This document shows, piece after piece, positions 50,140 through 60,519 of a stretch of DNA of 64,000 nt. The stretch is from the NCBI GenBank assembly GCA_015200025.1, contig CP054186.1:682001-746000 (forward strand). The letters are read 5' to 3'. Position 1 is the first letter of the stretch. Each line of letters starts with the position of its first letter. Position numbers and translations under genes: made by a program. A model generated the notes under the pieces. The model was not told where the DNA came from. It did not search any database and was given only the letters and a program-made list of their open reading frames with translations. The DNA is from Phycisphaeraceae bacterium (GTDB lineage Bacteria > Planctomycetota > Phycisphaerae > Phycisphaerales > UBA1924).

Positions 50140-52584
50140 TCACTCCCCGACTCGCCACTCGAGGATCCCCGCGCTCGCGCCGCCGCGGAGCACGGCGTTG
50201 ATCCGTACCGCCCGCGCGCGCACGGGCTCGAACCGGACTTCGTTGAACCGATCGTGTTCCACGGGGAACACTCCCATAACCCCCGCGTCGCCCGCCGGCG
50301 GCTTCACCGTCTTCCACTCGTCGGATTCGTCGAGGTACTCAAGGGTCCATGACTCGGGCGTCTTGCACCCGCCGCGGTCGTCGTACCAATACACCGACGT
50401 GGAGGCGACGACGCGGGGCTGGTCGAAGTCGTAGCGGACCCACTGGGGCTGGGCGCCGGGCCCGCCGCGGCGGTCCCACCAGGTGAAGCGCGGGATCGAC
50501 GCGTCGCGCGAGGAACTCGGCTCGACGCGGTCGGAGAGTGCGGCGAGCGAGTCGCCCGCGTGGACGTGGGACGCGGAGGCCTTGAGGCCCGGGCGGGGCC
50601 CCAGGCCGCGGACGGAGGGGGACTCGGGGATCCAGACTTTCATGGCGGCGGGCCCGCGGTTGGCCCAGGCGGCGTAAGGGATGAGGGCCGTGGAGAACGG
50701 GGTGATCTTGGACGGTGAGCGGTAGAGTTCGTCGTCGTCCCAGGCGAGGATCGGGGCGCGGAGGCCGTGGGCCTTGATGGCGGGCATGCCCAGGCCGACG
50801 AGGGGGTTGGGTTCGGTGGACAGGATGGTGCCGGGCGGGAGGATGAACTCGTGGTAGGCCTCGCGGTCGGGCCCGGCTTGTGCTTCAAGGCAGTAGACGA
50901 CGGGCCCAAGAGTGACGGCGGCGTGCCCCTTGAGGGATTCGGCGCGGGGGGACGCGATGGCGCGCCGCGGGGCGAGGGGGAAGTGGATGGTGTAGGCCTG
51001 GGTGTCCGGCCCGGCGTAGGTCGCCTTGGCGTACCCGTCGCGCTCGGTGGGGGTCTCGGTCCACCAATTGTTGAACGAGAAGGACATGGTGCCGGACCCG
51101 TCGGGGCGTCGGTCGGGGGCGGCGTCGCGGGCCCACGCGGGGATGCGGAGGTAGAGGTGGCCCGCGGCATCGGCGGGGGCGATGAGTTCGATGTCGACGC
51201 GGCCGTCGGCGGGGTAGCGGGTGCGTTGTCGGATGGTGACGGGGCCCTTGGGTGTTTGGATGGTGGCGTCGCCCTCGGCGTAGAGGTTGATGTAAATGTC
51301 GTTGCCTCGGGTGGCGTAGGCGTACTGGCCGAGGGCGGCGTAGAAGCGGAGGACGTTGGGCGGGCAGCAGGCGCAGGCGAACCACGGGCTACGGGCGTGG
51401 GCGCCGCGCGAGGCGAGGGGGTTGACATAGAAGAAGGATCGGCCGTCGGCGGCGAGGCCGGAGGCGATGCCGTTGTAGAGGGCTCGCTCGAAGGCGTCCA
51501 TGTAGCGGGCGTACCCGGTGAGGAGGAACATGCGGTGTGACCACATGGCGAGGGCGATGGAGGCGCAGGTTTCCTGGTAGGCGGACTCGGTGGGGAGGTC
51601 GAAGGGTCGTGTGAAGCCCTCGTTGTGGGCGGAGGCGCCGATGCCCCCGGTGACGAACATCTGGGTGGAGGTGACGTCGCGCCAGAGGGCTTCGAGGGCG
51701 GGGAGGTATTGGGCGTCGCCGAGGAGGGCGAGGTCGGCCATGGCGATGGCCTGGTAGGCGAGGCGGACGGAGTGCCCGGCGGCCTTGCGCAGGTCCATGG
51801 CGGGGACGTGGTCCTGGCAGTATTCGCCGAAGAGGGGCGGGGTTCGGTTGGCGCGAGGGCGGCCGCGGGTCTCGATGAGGAACCGCGCGGTGTCGAGATA
51901 GCGTTGTTGCTTGGTGAGGTGGTAGAGGCGGACGAGGGCGAGTTCGATCTCCTGGTGGCCCGGGGCGTCCTCGAGGCGGCCCTTCCCGAAGACGGAGCAG
52001 ACGTGATCGGCGGCCTTGACGGCCACGTCGAGGAGGGTGAGTTTGCCGGTGGCCTGGTGGTGGGCGATGCCGGCCTCGATGAGGTGCCCGATGCAGTAGG
52101 ACTCGTGGTCGTGCTGCTCGTTGGTCCAACGCGTATCGAGCCCGGCCTTGAGGGTGTAGTAGGTGTTGATGTACCCGTCGGGCCGCTGGGCCTTGGCGAT
52201 GACGGCGATCAGGGCGTCGAGGCGAGCGTCGAGGGCGGGGTCGGGGTGGAGGGCGAGGAGGTAGGCGGCGCCCTCGATGGCCTTGTAGACGTCGGAGTCG
52301 TTGAAGAGGAGGCCTTGATAGTCGCCCTGCTCGATCCCGGCGGCGCGGCGGAAGTTGGCGAGGCGGCCGGTGGACTCGCACTGATCGAGGTTGGCCTGGA
52401 GGGTCCCGAGGCGGACGGCTTCCATCATGGGGGTCCAGTATGGGCCGGCGAGGCGGGCGTCGGTCCATCGGACGGGCTGAAGGACGACGCGGGGCGCGTC
52501 GGAGGGCTGCGGCGGGGTGGTGAAGGCGGTGGAAGCCGCGATCACCGCGGCGAGGCACGCGAGGGTGTGCGACAGGGTGGGCAT
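50140..52584 (-). CDS. GH127 family glycosidase (beta-L-arabinofuranosidase-like)
   Basis: The 814-residue exported enzyme has a signal peptide (MPTLSHTLACLAAVIAAS). It matches GH127 (formerly DUF1680): Glu322, Glu338 and Cys340 (YQETCASI), and the cysteine pair Cys406/Cys407 in CACCPPN. In the Bifidobacterium enzyme HypBA1 the equivalents are the acid/base Glu322, the zinc ligands and the nucleophilic Cys417. A beta-sandwich and, at about residues 710-780, a discoidin-like module (SVYWYDDRG, SWTLEYLDES) follow. AGGAG precedes the ATG at 52584. Likely role: release of L-arabinose from plant or algal glycans. Confidence 0.9.
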   Translation of the reverse strand: MPTLSHTLACLAAVIAASTAFTTPPQPSDAPRVVLQPVRWTDARLAGPYWTPMMEAVRLGTLQANLDQCESTGRLANFRRAAGIEQGDYQGLLFNDSDVYKAIEGAAYLLALHPDPALDARLDALIAVIAKAQRPDGYINTYYTLKAGLDTRWTNEQHDHESYCIGHLIEAGIAHHQATGKLTLLDVAVKAADHVCSVFGKGRLEDAPGHQEIELALVRLYHLTKQQRYLDTARFLIETRGRPRANRTPPLFGEYCQDHVPAMDLRKAAGHSVRLAYQAIAMADLALLGDAQYLPALEALWRDVTSTQMFVTGGIGASAHNEGFTRPFDLPTESAYQETCASIALAMWSHRMFLLTGYARYMDAFERALYNGIASGLAADGRSFFYVNPLASRGAHARSPWFACACCPPNVLRFYAALGQYAYATRGNDIYINLYAEGDATIQTPKGPVTIRQRTRYPADGRVDIELIAPADAAGHLYLRIPAWARDAAPDRRPDGSGTMSFSFNNWWTETPTERDGYAKATYAGPDTQAYTIHFPLAPRRAIASPRAESLKGHAAVTLGPVVYCLEAQAGPDREAYHEFILPPGTILSTEPNPLVGLGMPAIKAHGLRAPILAWDDDELYRSPSKITPFSTALIPYAAWANRGPAAMKVWIPESPSVRGLGPRPGLKASASHVHAGDSLAALSDRVEPSSSRDASIPRFTWWDRRGGPGAQPQWVRYDFDQPRVVASTSVYWYDDRGGCKTPESWTLEYLDESDEWKTVKPPAGDAGVMGVFPVEHDRFNEVRFEPVRARAVRINAVLRGGASAGILEWRVGE

Positions 52585-52673
52585 GCCGTGGCTCCTGCTT
52601 TTGAGGCCGGGCGTGGGGTGGCGTGGGGCGGGGATCGGGGTTCCGCCGAGACCGGTTCTCTGATACTCTATCA

Positions 52674-53567
52674 ATGATGCGTCGCCGCGGGTTCACGCTG
52701 ATTGAGTTGCTGGTGGTGATCGCGGTGATCGCGCTCTTGATCGGGCTGCTGCTGCCGGCGTTGGGGTCGGCGCGAGAGACGGCCCGGCGTACGGCGTGCC
52801 TGTCGAACACGAAGAGCCTCTCGACGGCGGCGACGTTGTACTCGAACCAGAGCCGGGTGGGTCATTTCGTGCCGACGTTCTTTGATTGGGAGGACAACGT
52901 CGGGTGGTTGTTCCCGGAGTTTATCGCGGGGCCGAAATCGGTGGTATGCCCGAGCACGCGGAACCGGATCCGGATGGACGTTCGGATGAGCGAGGTCGAC
53001 CCGGAGATCGTGGAGCTGTGGGGGCGGGACTTCATCCGGGACTACTTCTTTACGGCGAAGGACCGCGACGACGAGGAGGGCGGGCACAGTTACGAGGTCC
53101 GTTCGTGGTTTACAGCGGGGAAGTACCTGGACGGGCGGACGGTGATCAACGCGGGGATGGCGACGGTGGGCGATCAGTTGGGGTGGCGTCGTCAGGAGGT
53201 CCCGCAGCTGTTCGAGGCGGGGATGCGGTCGATCAACGTGCTCAAGACGCAGACGAACATCACGTTCCCGGACCGGTGCCTGCTGTTCATCGATAACGAC
53301 AACGACGAGTCGATCGTGCCGGGGTTCGGGCGGACGGACGGGGTGAACAACTGGCCCGACGCCTGGAACAACCACGGGGCGGCGGGGTACAACGTGTCCT
53401 TCGCGGACGGGCACGGGGCGTGGGTGAAGACGGACGAGCGGCTGATCCGGGTGTACCTGGACAGTTACGACGGGGCGCCGACGAATTTCCGGCGGGTTTC
53501 GCCCTACCGAGACCGGATGATCACGGTAAGCGGGCACCGCATCCCGGAGTATTTCGAGGGGCCGTAG
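52674..53567 (+). CDS. DUF1559-like prepilin-type protein
   Basis: The 297-residue protein has a short prepilin leader, [23 protein letters not shown], and a C-terminal [14 protein letters not shown], the H-x9-DG-type end of planctomycete pseudopilins. This is the standard form of the family, in contrast to the cassette proteins at 35994 and 38394. It starts 89 bases from the divergent GH127 gene. The middle domain is not recognised. Confidence 0.88.
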   Translation: MMRRRGFTLIELLVVIAVIALLIGLLLPALGSARETARRTACLSNTKSLSTAATLYSNQSRVGHFVPTFFDWEDNVGWLFPEFIAGPKSVVCPSTRNRIRMDVRMSEVDPEIVELWGRDFIRDYFFTAKDRDDEEGGHSYEVRSWFTAGKYLDGRTVINAGMATVGDQLGWRRQEVPQLFEAGMRSINVLKTQTNITFPDRCLLFIDNDNDESIVPGFGRTDGVNNWPDAWNNHGAAGYNVSFADGHGAWVKTDERLIRVYLDSYDGAPTNFRRVSPYRDRMITVSGHRIPEYFEGP

Positions 53568-53594
53568 GGTGGCCCGACCCGTGAGGATGCGCGG

Positions 53595-55301
53595 ATGCTG
53601 AACACACTGGCGGTTCTGATGGCGGCGGTGTCGATGGCTCAGACGCAACCCAACGCCGGGGAGACCCCGCGGGGGATGCCGCGGGCGACACGGGCGGAGG
53701 TGTACGCGTCGGGGGCGATGGCGGCGACGAGCCACCCGCTGGCGACGCAGGCGGCGCTGGAGGTGATGCGAGCGGGCGGGTCGGCGCTGGACGGGGCGAT
53801 CGCGGCGAACGCGTGCCTGGGGCTGATGGAGCCGACGGGGTGCGGGGTGGGCGGGGACCTTTTCGCGCTGGTGTGGGACCCGGGAACAGGACGGCTGCAC
53901 GGGTACAACGGGTCGGGGCGTGCGCCGGCGGGGCTGACGATCAAGGCGGTGACGTCGCGCGGGCTGGAGAAGATCCCGGCGGCGGGGGTGTTGCCGGTGA
54001 CGGTGCCGGGGTGCGTGGACGGGTGGTTCGCGTTGCACGAGCGGTTCGGGCGTGTGCCGATGGGCGTGGTGCTGGGGCCGGCGATCGGGTACGCGCGGGA
54101 GGGTTTCCCGATGGCGCCCGAGATCGCGCGGGCGTGGGCGTTGTCGGTGAGGCGGTTCGAGTCGTACCCGAACTTCCGTACGACGTTTACGATCGACGGG
54201 CGGTCGCCGCGCGCGGGGGAGGTGTGGAAGAACCCGGGGCTGTCGGCGACGTACCAGCGGATCGCGGAAGTCGGGCGTGAGGGTTTTTACACGGGGGTGA
54301 CGGCGGAGACGATCGGGTCGTTCCTCGCGGAGCAGGGCGGGTTTTTGTCGGCGGCGGACCTGGCGGGGCACCGGGGTGAGTGGGTCGAGCCGGCGAGCGC
54401 GAACTACCGCGGGTACGACGTGTGGGAGATCCCGCCGAACGGGCAGGGGATCGCGGCGCTGCAGATCCTGAAGATCCTTGAGGGGTTCGACCTCAAGGCG
54501 ATGGGGTGGGGGAGCGCGGATCACGTGCACGCGTTCGTGGAGGCGAAGAAGCTGGCGTTCGAGGACCGGGGGCGGTATTACGCGGACCCGGGGCTCGTGA
54601 AGGTCCCGGTGAAGCGGCTGATCAGCGGGGAGTACGCGGCGGAGCGTCGCGGGCTGATCGAGATGGGCGCAGCGGCGAAGGCGGTGGAGCCCGGGGCGAT
54701 CCCGTCGGGGGCGGACACGATCTACCTGACGACGGCGGACGCGTCGGGGATGATGGTGTCGCTGATCCAATCGAACTACCGGGGGATGGGGTCGGGGATG
54801 GTTCCGCCGGGGCTCGGGTTCATGCTCCAGAACCGTGGGGAGCAGTTTTCGTTGGATCCCGAGCACCCCAACGCGTTGGAGCCGGGGAAGAGGCCGTTCC
54901 ACACGATCATCCCGGCGTTCATCACGAAGGACGGGACGCCGTGGATGAGCTTCGGGGTGATGGGCGGGGCGATGCAGCCTCAGGGGCACGCGCAGGTCGT
55001 GATCAACCTGGTGGACTTTGGGATGAGTTTGCAGCAGGCGGGTGACGCGCCGCGGATCCATCATGATGGATCGACCGAGCCGGTGGGTGTGAGGGCGAGC
55101 CCGATGCGGGACGGGGGGGTGCTGAACCTGGAGGCCGGGTTCCCGGCGGAGACGGTTCGGGAGCTGGAGCGTCGCGGGCACACCATCAAGCCGGCGCCGA
55201 CGGCGGTGTTCGGTGGGTATCAGGCGATCCGACGGCTGGCGGGGGGGGTGTACGAGGGGGCGAGCGAGAGCCGCAAGGACGGGCACGCGGGGGGGTACTG
55301 A
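53595..55301 (+). CDS. Gamma-glutamyltransferase
   Basis: The 568-residue protein is an exported Ntn hydrolase (signal peptide about residues 1-15) that self-cleaves before a threonine. That nucleophile is probably Thr375 in GADTIYLTTAD, aligning with the TTHYSVVD site of E. coli GGT. Supporting blocks are GGSALDGAIAAN, GCGVGGDLFALV, NGQGIAALQIL and SYRGMGSGM-like QSNYRGMGSGMVPPG. The second residue of the cleavage site is Ile instead of Thr. It acts on glutathione and other gamma-glutamyl compounds in the periplasm. Confidence 0.9.
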   Translation: MLNTLAVLMAAVSMAQTQPNAGETPRGMPRATRAEVYASGAMAATSHPLATQAALEVMRAGGSALDGAIAANACLGLMEPTGCGVGGDLFALVWDPGTGRLHGYNGSGRAPAGLTIKAVTSRGLEKIPAAGVLPVTVPGCVDGWFALHERFGRVPMGVVLGPAIGYAREGFPMAPEIARAWALSVRRFESYPNFRTTFTIDGRSPRAGEVWKNPGLSATYQRIAEVGREGFYTGVTAETIGSFLAEQGGFLSAADLAGHRGEWVEPASANYRGYDVWEIPPNGQGIAALQILKILEGFDLKAMGWGSADHVHAFVEAKKLAFEDRGRYYADPGLVKVPVKRLISGEYAAERRGLIEMGAAAKAVEPGAIPSGADTIYLTTADASGMMVSLIQSNYRGMGSGMVPPGLGFMLQNRGEQFSLDPEHPNALEPGKRPFHTIIPAFITKDGTPWMSFGVMGGAMQPQGHAQVVINLVDFGMSLQQAGDAPRIHHDGSTEPVGVRASPMRDGGVLNLEAGFPAETVRELERRGHTIKPAPTAVFGGYQAIRRLAGGVYEGASESRKDGHAGGY

Positions 55302-55376
55302 GGGCTCTCGGGGGCTGATTCAACGCCGTGGGGTCGTGGACGGTGGCTATGGTTGGGCCAACGAAAGGACCCCAGC

Positions 55377-56240
55377 ATGACCCTGAAGACGAGTGGTGTG
55401 ATCGCTCTGGCCCTGGCGGCCGGCGCGGCGGCGCTGGTCGGCGCGCTCCAACCCGACCCGCAGAATCAATCCAACCCGCAAGGGAAGAATCAGCCCGATG
55501 CGAAGCCCGACGTTCGCGAGCTGATCCAGCCGGCGTTTGTGCCCCCGACGCCCAAGCCCGTGCCGAACCTTCCCGTGGTGAAGAAGACGGAGCTCGAGGA
55601 CGGGCTGATCGTGGAGGACATGAAGATCGGTGAGGGGTACGAGGTCAAGCCGGGGGGCGCGGTGGTGGCGCACTATCACGGGACGCTCAAGAGCACGCCG
55701 GAGAAGGCGTTCGATTCGTCGTTCGAGCGTGGGGAGCCCATCGCGTTCCCGCTGTCGGGCGTGATCATGGGGTGGCAGAAGGGCGTGCCGGGGATGAAGG
55801 TCGGCGGGATCCGCCGGCTGACGATTCCGTCGAAACTCGGGTACGGCGAGCGCGGAGCGGGCGCTGATATCCCGCCGAACTCGGACCTGGTGTTTGTCAT
55901 CGAGCTCGTGGATGCGCTCCAGATCGAGGACGTGAAAGCGGGCGAGGGCGAGGCAGTGGACGGGCCGTGCGTGGCGGTGACGGCGTACACGATCAAGGAC
56001 AAGGACGGGAAGGAGATCGAGAAAGCGACGTCGGACAAGCCGTACATCTGGATCCCCGGCGAGTTCCAGCCCATCCAGTTCGGGCTCGAAGGGATGAAGG
56101 TGGGCGGGAAACGCCGGCTGACGGTGCCCAAGGAGATGAACATGACGCCGCCGCAGCTCATGAGCACGCGGCCTCAGGAGGTCCCGATCACGATCGACGT
56201 GGAGTTGCTCGTGGTGAGGAACCTTCAGCCCAAGCGTTGA
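55377..56240 (+). CDS. Double-domain FKBP-type peptidyl-prolyl isomerase
   Basis: The 287-residue protein starts with a signal peptide (MTLKTSGVIALALAAGAAA), then a Pro/Gln-rich linker. The first FKBP domain (about residues 75-185) is complete, with VVAHYHGTLK, FDSSFERGEPIAF, GMKVGGIRRLTIPSKLGYG and IPPNSDLVFVIELV. A second FKBP-like domain (about 190-285) keeps GMKVGGKRRLTVP but lacks the YGE active-site loop, so it is probably inactive. AAAGGA precedes the ATG. Periplasmic folding is the likely role. The open frame has 8 more codons upstream. Confidence 0.9.
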   Translation: MTLKTSGVIALALAAGAAALVGALQPDPQNQSNPQGKNQPDAKPDVRELIQPAFVPPTPKPVPNLPVVKKTELEDGLIVEDMKIGEGYEVKPGGAVVAHYHGTLKSTPEKAFDSSFERGEPIAFPLSGVIMGWQKGVPGMKVGGIRRLTIPSKLGYGERGAGADIPPNSDLVFVIELVDALQIEDVKAGEGEAVDGPCVAVTAYTIKDKDGKEIEKATSDKPYIWIPGEFQPIQFGLEGMKVGGKRRLTVPKEMNMTPPQLMSTRPQEVPITIDVELLVVRNLQPKR

Positions 56241-56287
56241 TCGGCCGGCGCCGCGCCGGTCGTCTCACGTTCTCTTGATCCACTCTT

Positions 56288-56323
56288 GACCCCGCTCGGG
56301 CATGATCCCGGGCGGGGTCGTTT
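56288..56323 (+). terminator. Rho-independent terminator after the FKBP gene
   Basis: A near-continuous 12-13 bp stem (56288-56300 with 56307-56319) closes on a six-base loop and is followed by GTTT. It lies 48 bases after the stop codon. Confidence 0.85.
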
Positions 56324-56358
56324 GACATATGAGGGGGGGGGGGGGGGTAGCATGCGGC

Positions 56359-56593
56359 ATGATCTCCACCCTCCTCCTGGCATTCGGCGTATCGGGCTTC
56401 CTGGCGCAGTCGGGCGGCGGGGGAGGACGAGTCGCCCGCGGTGTGGGCGTCGGTCCCCGGGGTGCACACGCGGTCCGGGGAGGCGTTCGTCTTCCGCATC
56501 AACTTCGTCCGTACGGACGACGGGCGGTGGATCCCGGTGACGGCGATCTCGATGAGCACAAACGCACGCCGCCGGCCGTGGGTGATTTTCTGA
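56359..56593 (+). pseudogene. Small exported protein gene with apparent one-base frameshift
   Basis: An ATG at 56359 opens a good signal peptide, MISTLLLAFGVSGFLAQSGG. In the run of five G at 56419-56423 the sensible reading shifts by one base into EDESPAVWASVPGVHTRSGE, then FVFRINFVRTDDGRWIPVTA, ending at a TGA (56591-56593). Without the shift the frame gives low-complexity Arg/Gly-rich residues. Deleting one G would restore a protein of about 77 residues. The cause may be a true mutation or a sequencing error in G-rich DNA; a 15-G run stands just before it. Confidence 0.45.
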
Positions 56594-56613
56594 GCCTGGG
56601 GCGATGGGATGGG

Positions 56614-59600
56614 CTATGAGTTCCGGCGTGCGTCGGGCCTGAACGGGGGCTCCTCGTCGCTGGGCTCATCGGATTCGTCTTCTTCGTATTCGTCTTCGGG
56701 GTCGGCCTCGCCGGACTCTCCCTCGTCGCGGTCGGAGTCGTCGTCGGCGGCGTCGTCCTCGAACTCATCGTCGCTCTCGTCGGCGGGATCGGCCTTGGGG
56801 GCGGGCTTGGGCTCGACCTGGGCGGCGCCCTTGGGCCCGGCGGGCTCGTCGGCGGCGAAAAGGGCGCCCTGTTCTTCCTTGCCCTTGACGGGCCAGGCGA
56901 TGCCTTTCTGGGCGGCTTCTTCCTTGGCCATCTGCTTCATCATCTCCCATTCCTCGGGGGTGATGAGGACGTCGCGGGCGACGCTGCCCTTGTGGTCGGA
57001 GATGATGCCGGCGATGCCCATGAGGTCGATGAGTCGGCTGGAGCGGGTGTAACCGATGGCGAGGCGTCGCTGGAGGAGGCTGACGCTCCCGCGGCGGGAT
57101 TCGAGGACGATCTCGACGGCGCGTTCGAAGAGGGGGTCTTCCTGTGCGGCCTTGAGGCTGGCGGAGGAGTTGTTCTTGCTCTGGAGGAGGCGTTCCTCGT
57201 CGGAGAGCTGCCCGAGGCCGGTGCCGTCCTCGGAGGGCTTGCGGAGTGAGAGGAGCTGTCGTTCGAAGCTGGGCCCGGCGACGTCGCGCATGAAGCGGAC
57301 AACGCTGCGGATTTCCTTGTCGTCGACGAGGGTTCCCTGGGCGCGGGTGAGCTTGTTGGTGCGGGGGTTGAGGAAGAGCATGTCGCCGTGCCCGAGGAGG
57401 AGTTCGGCGCCCTTGCCGTCGAGGACGATGCGGGAGTCCATGCCGGAATTGACGCGGAAGGCGACGCGGCAGGGCATGTTGCTCTTGATGAGGCCGGTGA
57501 CGACGTTGGCCTGGGGTCGCTGGGTGGCGAGGATGAGGTGCATGCCGACGGCGCGGGCCTTCTGGGCGATGCGGATGATGTGGCTCTCGACCTCCTTGGC
57601 GGTCATCATGAGGTCGGCGAGCTCGTCGATGATGAAGACCATGTAGGGGAGCTTGCGGGGGACGCGGGCGCCCTCCTCGTCGGTGGCGATGCCCAGGCGC
57701 TCCTTGAGCTCGTCCCAGGAGAGGTCGTTGTAGGCGGAGATGTCGCGGCACCCGGCCTCGGCGAGGAGCTCGTACCGCTCGTCCATCTTGGTGCAGGCCC
57801 ATTCGAGGATGGCGGCGGCCTTGGACATCTCGGTGACGACGGGGCACATCAGGTGGGGGATGTCGCGGAACTGGGACATCTCGACCATCTTGGGGTCGAC
57901 GAGGACCATCTTGAGCTCGCTGGGCTTCTTGGTGTAGAGGAAGCCCATGATGATGGTGTTCATGCACACGCTCTTGCCCGAGCCGGTGGTCCCGGCGATG
58001 AGCATGTGCGGCATCTTGGCGAGGTCTTCGATGAGAGGTTCGCCGCTGGCGTCCTTGCCCATGAACATGGGGAGCTTCATGGAGGCGAAGCGGTCGGTCC
58101 GGGCCATGAGCTCCTTGAGGCGGACCTTTTCCTTCTGGGTGTTGGGGACCTCAATCCCGATGGTGTCGCGGCCGGCCTGGTTGGCGACGATGCGGATGTT
58201 GACGGACTTGAGGGCGCGGGCGATGTCGCTGCTGACGGCGGAGACGGCGGCGACCTTGGTGCCCGGGGCGAGGCGGACGTCGAAGAGGGTGATGACCGGC
58301 CCGGACTCGATGCCCACGACCTCCCCGTCGATCCCGTAGACACGCATGGCGGACTCGAGGCAGGCGGCCTGCTCGCGGACGTAGGACTCGAGCTTTTCGT
58401 TGAAGTTCTCCTCGGGGTTCTCGAGCAGGTCCATGCCCGGGAAGCGGTATTGGCGCCCCTCGACCTCGAGTTGCTCGGCGTTCTGGAGCCCGGCGAGGTC
58501 CGCGTCGGTCGCGACCTCGCGGTTGTCCTGCCCGAAAACCACCGGGAGCCGGCTCATCTTCTCGCGGAGCGATCCCGTGTCGAAAACCTGCGGGGCCCCG
58601 GGCAGCTCGTCGTCGTCGCGGGCGCCGTCGGTCTCGGCGGTCCCCTGGTCCCGACGGTCGTCGCCCGGCGCGTGCTCCGCGACAACGTCGGGGTCTTCGA
58701 CGACCGTGGGCTCGTTGGGCTCGTCGGCGTGATCGGTCTCGCGGCCCGGCGCGGTGGTCATGCCGCCCTCGCCCGGGAAGGCGACCTCGGGCGGGGCATC
58801 GGAGGCGTGCCTGGGCTTGGCCCGTCGTTGACGCATGCGGTCGAGCGCCTGGGCCTGGACCTCGTTCATCCCGTCGTCGGGGAGGCCGTCTCGCCCGCGG
58901 AAGAGCGATGCGAGCCTGGCGAGAAGCCCCGGGCGACGCGGGGGTTGTTCGTGGAGCCCGTGGTGCGAGGGAGCGGGGTGGCTGAAGGATCGGCCGGATA
59001 CTTCCTCGGAATGTCCTCGCACGCCCCCCCCACCACCGTTCGCCGCCCCGCCGACCATCCCGCCGACGGCGCCGACGGCGCTGAGCCCCTTCCCGGCGCC
59101 GACGAAGGCGAGGCGGCCGGCGACGAAGGCGGCGGGGACACCTTTGTCCCGTGAGACTTTCCAGATCCAGGAGACGATCTCGTCGACGGCGACGACGAGC
59201 CCGATGGCGATGCCCAGGAGCATGAGGACGCCCGCGCCGACGGGCCCGCCGCCGGGAATGAGACGGTCGACGAGGGCGACGCCGAGTTTCCCGCCGGAGA
59301 TCTCGGGGTAGGGGCCGCTGGAGGGGAAGAGGAGGCGTTGGGCGCCGCAGACGGCGACGACGAGGACGAGGACGCCGACGAGGCGGGTCCAGGCGTGGGC
59401 CGGGGGCCGGCCCATGGCGGTGAGGATGAGCCCCAGGCCGGTGAGGGCCGCGAGGACCCAGGCGCCCCACCCGAGGCCGGCGACGAGGGAGTAGGCGATC
59501 CAGGCGCCGATGGGCCCGCAGAGGTTGGTGACTTCCGCGCGGAGGCTGGTGACGGTGTGGCTGGGCCAGTCGGTGGGGTTGAAGCTCCAAAGCGCGACGG

Positions 59601-59751
59601 CGAGGTAGGCCCAAGAGGCCAGGGCGAGGAAAATGGCGAGTTTGAGGAGAACGCCGGAGGCGAGCGTGGCGCCGGAGGAAGGGATGCTGGTCGAGGTCGA
59701 GGGGTTCCCCCGTCCTGAGCGTCCCGCCGAGATCGAGCTTCGCGTTGCCAT
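56614..59751 (-). CDS. ftsK: DNA translocase FtsK/SpoIIIE
   Basis: This 1045-residue protein pumps DNA at the division septum. Four membrane segments lie in the first 200 residues, followed by a poorly ordered linker (about 240-400). The motor domain has Walker A GTTGSGKS (residues 587-594) and Walker [14 protein letters not shown] near 700. A gamma winged-helix domain ([20 protein letters not shown], about 920-985) should recognise orienting DNA sites. A Glu/Asp-rich acidic tail of about 60 residues follows it, which is unusual since gamma is normally at the end. Confidence 0.95.
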   Translation of the reverse strand: MATRSSISAGRSGRGNPSTSTSIPSSGATLASGVLLKLAIFLALASWAYLAVALWSFNPTDWPSHTVTSLRAEVTNLCGPIGAWIAYSLVAGLGWGAWVLAALTGLGLILTAMGRPPAHAWTRLVGVLVLVVAVCGAQRLLFPSSGPYPEISGGKLGVALVDRLIPGGGPVGAGVLMLLGIAIGLVVAVDEIVSWIWKVSRDKGVPAAFVAGRLAFVGAGKGLSAVGAVGGMVGGAANGGGGGVRGHSEEVSGRSFSHPAPSHHGLHEQPPRRPGLLARLASLFRGRDGLPDDGMNEVQAQALDRMRQRRAKPRHASDAPPEVAFPGEGGMTTAPGRETDHADEPNEPTVVEDPDVVAEHAPGDDRRDQGTAETDGARDDDELPGAPQVFDTGSLREKMSRLPVVFGQDNREVATDADLAGLQNAEQLEVEGRQYRFPGMDLLENPEENFNEKLESYVREQAACLESAMRVYGIDGEVVGIESGPVITLFDVRLAPGTKVAAVSAVSSDIARALKSVNIRIVANQAGRDTIGIEVPNTQKEKVRLKELMARTDRFASMKLPMFMGKDASGEPLIEDLAKMPHMLIAGTTGSGKSVCMNTIIMGFLYTKKPSELKMVLVDPKMVEMSQFRDIPHLMCPVVTEMSKAAAILEWACTKMDERYELLAEAGCRDISAYNDLSWDELKERLGIATDEEGARVPRKLPYMVFIIDELADLMMTAKEVESHIIRIAQKARAVGMHLILATQRPQANVVTGLIKSNMPCRVAFRVNSGMDSRIVLDGKGAELLLGHGDMLFLNPRTNKLTRAQGTLVDDKEIRSVVRFMRDVAGPSFERQLLSLRKPSEDGTGLGQLSDEERLLQSKNNSSASLKAAQEDPLFERAVEIVLESRRGSVSLLQRRLAIGYTRSSRLIDLMGIAGIISDHKGSVARDVLITPEEWEMMKQMAKEEAAQKGIAWPVKGKEEQGALFAADEPAGPKGAAQVEPKPAPKADPADESDDEFEDDAADDDSDRDEGESGEADPEDEYEEDESDEPSDEEPPFRPDARRNS

Positions 59752-59930
59752 GGTGGTGCGATTCCGTTCGCTCCCCGGGCGGGAGTCCCGCGTGCGGGGT
59801 CTTGATGCATGAGCCTCGTGCCCACGATCGCCGGCGTCGGGCCGGCGCGGATCCGTCCGCTGGTGTGGATGATATCAGGACGGTGCCGTCGGCGGCGCGC
59901 CGGTGCGGGAGGGGGCCCGGTGGGTGCAAA

Positions 59931-59955
59931 AAGGCACAAGGCCCCGAGAGGGGCC
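59931..59955 (-). terminator. Rho-independent terminator of the RRM protein gene
   Basis: A 6-bp all-GC stem (59940-59945 with 59950-59955) with a four-base loop is followed on the minus strand by TTGTGCCTTTTT. It lies about 55 bases after the RRM gene stop. Confidence 0.8.
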
Positions 59956-60008
59956 CTGTACCGATGAGTTGAACCTGATGGTGAGGCAGGTGTGGACGGG
60001 GGGTCGGC

Positions 60009-60371
60009 TTACCAGCCGCCGCCGCGACGGCCACCGCCGCCGCCGCCGCCGCCACCGAACCCACCGCGGCCACCGCCGCCGCCGCCGCCGAACCCGCCGC
60101 GGCCGCCGCCGGGGCGTCCGCCGCCGGCTTCACGGGGCTTGGCTTCGTTGACCGTGAGGTCGCGGCCGTCGACGTTGGCGCCGTTGAGGGCCTCGATGGC
60201 CGCGCGGGCGTTGTCGGCGTTGGTGAACTCGACGAACCCAAAGCCGCGGGGGCGGCCGGTTTCGCGGTCCATCACGAGGCTCGCGGAGGCGACTTCACCG
60301 TGCTGCTCGAACAGCTCGCGCAGCTGGGCCTCGGTGGTGTTGAAAGACAGATTTCCGACGTACAGTTTCAT
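60009..60371 (-). CDS. Glycine-rich RRM RNA-binding protein
   Basis: The 120-residue protein has a single RNA recognition motif with RNP2 KLYVGNLSF and RNP1 RGFGFVEF (residues 1-80), then a Gly/Arg tail of about 38 residues ending RRGGGW. Such proteins in bacteria bind RNA, often in cold or stress responses. The ATG at 60371 gives the usual family start; the frame extends 43 codons upstream without support. A TATACT element on the minus strand at 60484-60489 would give a leader of about 110 bases, but it has no good -35 box. Confidence 0.9.
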   Translation of the reverse strand: MKLYVGNLSFNTTEAQLRELFEQHGEVASASLVMDRETGRPRGFGFVEFTNADNARAAIEALNGANVDGRDLTVNEAKPREAGGGRPGGGRGGFGGGGGGGRGGFGGGGGGGGGRRGGGW

Positions 60372-60519
60372 CCGACGTTCTCTATGCCCGAAAGGTTTAA
60401 CCGGCTGCTCGACTCGGGCGGAGGAAGCGTCGGCGATCTCTGAATGCCCGTCCGCCGTGTACGGATCGGGCTGAGTCGTCTCAAGTATACCCCACGTCAA
60501 ACGCCCGCGGCGAGCCCGA

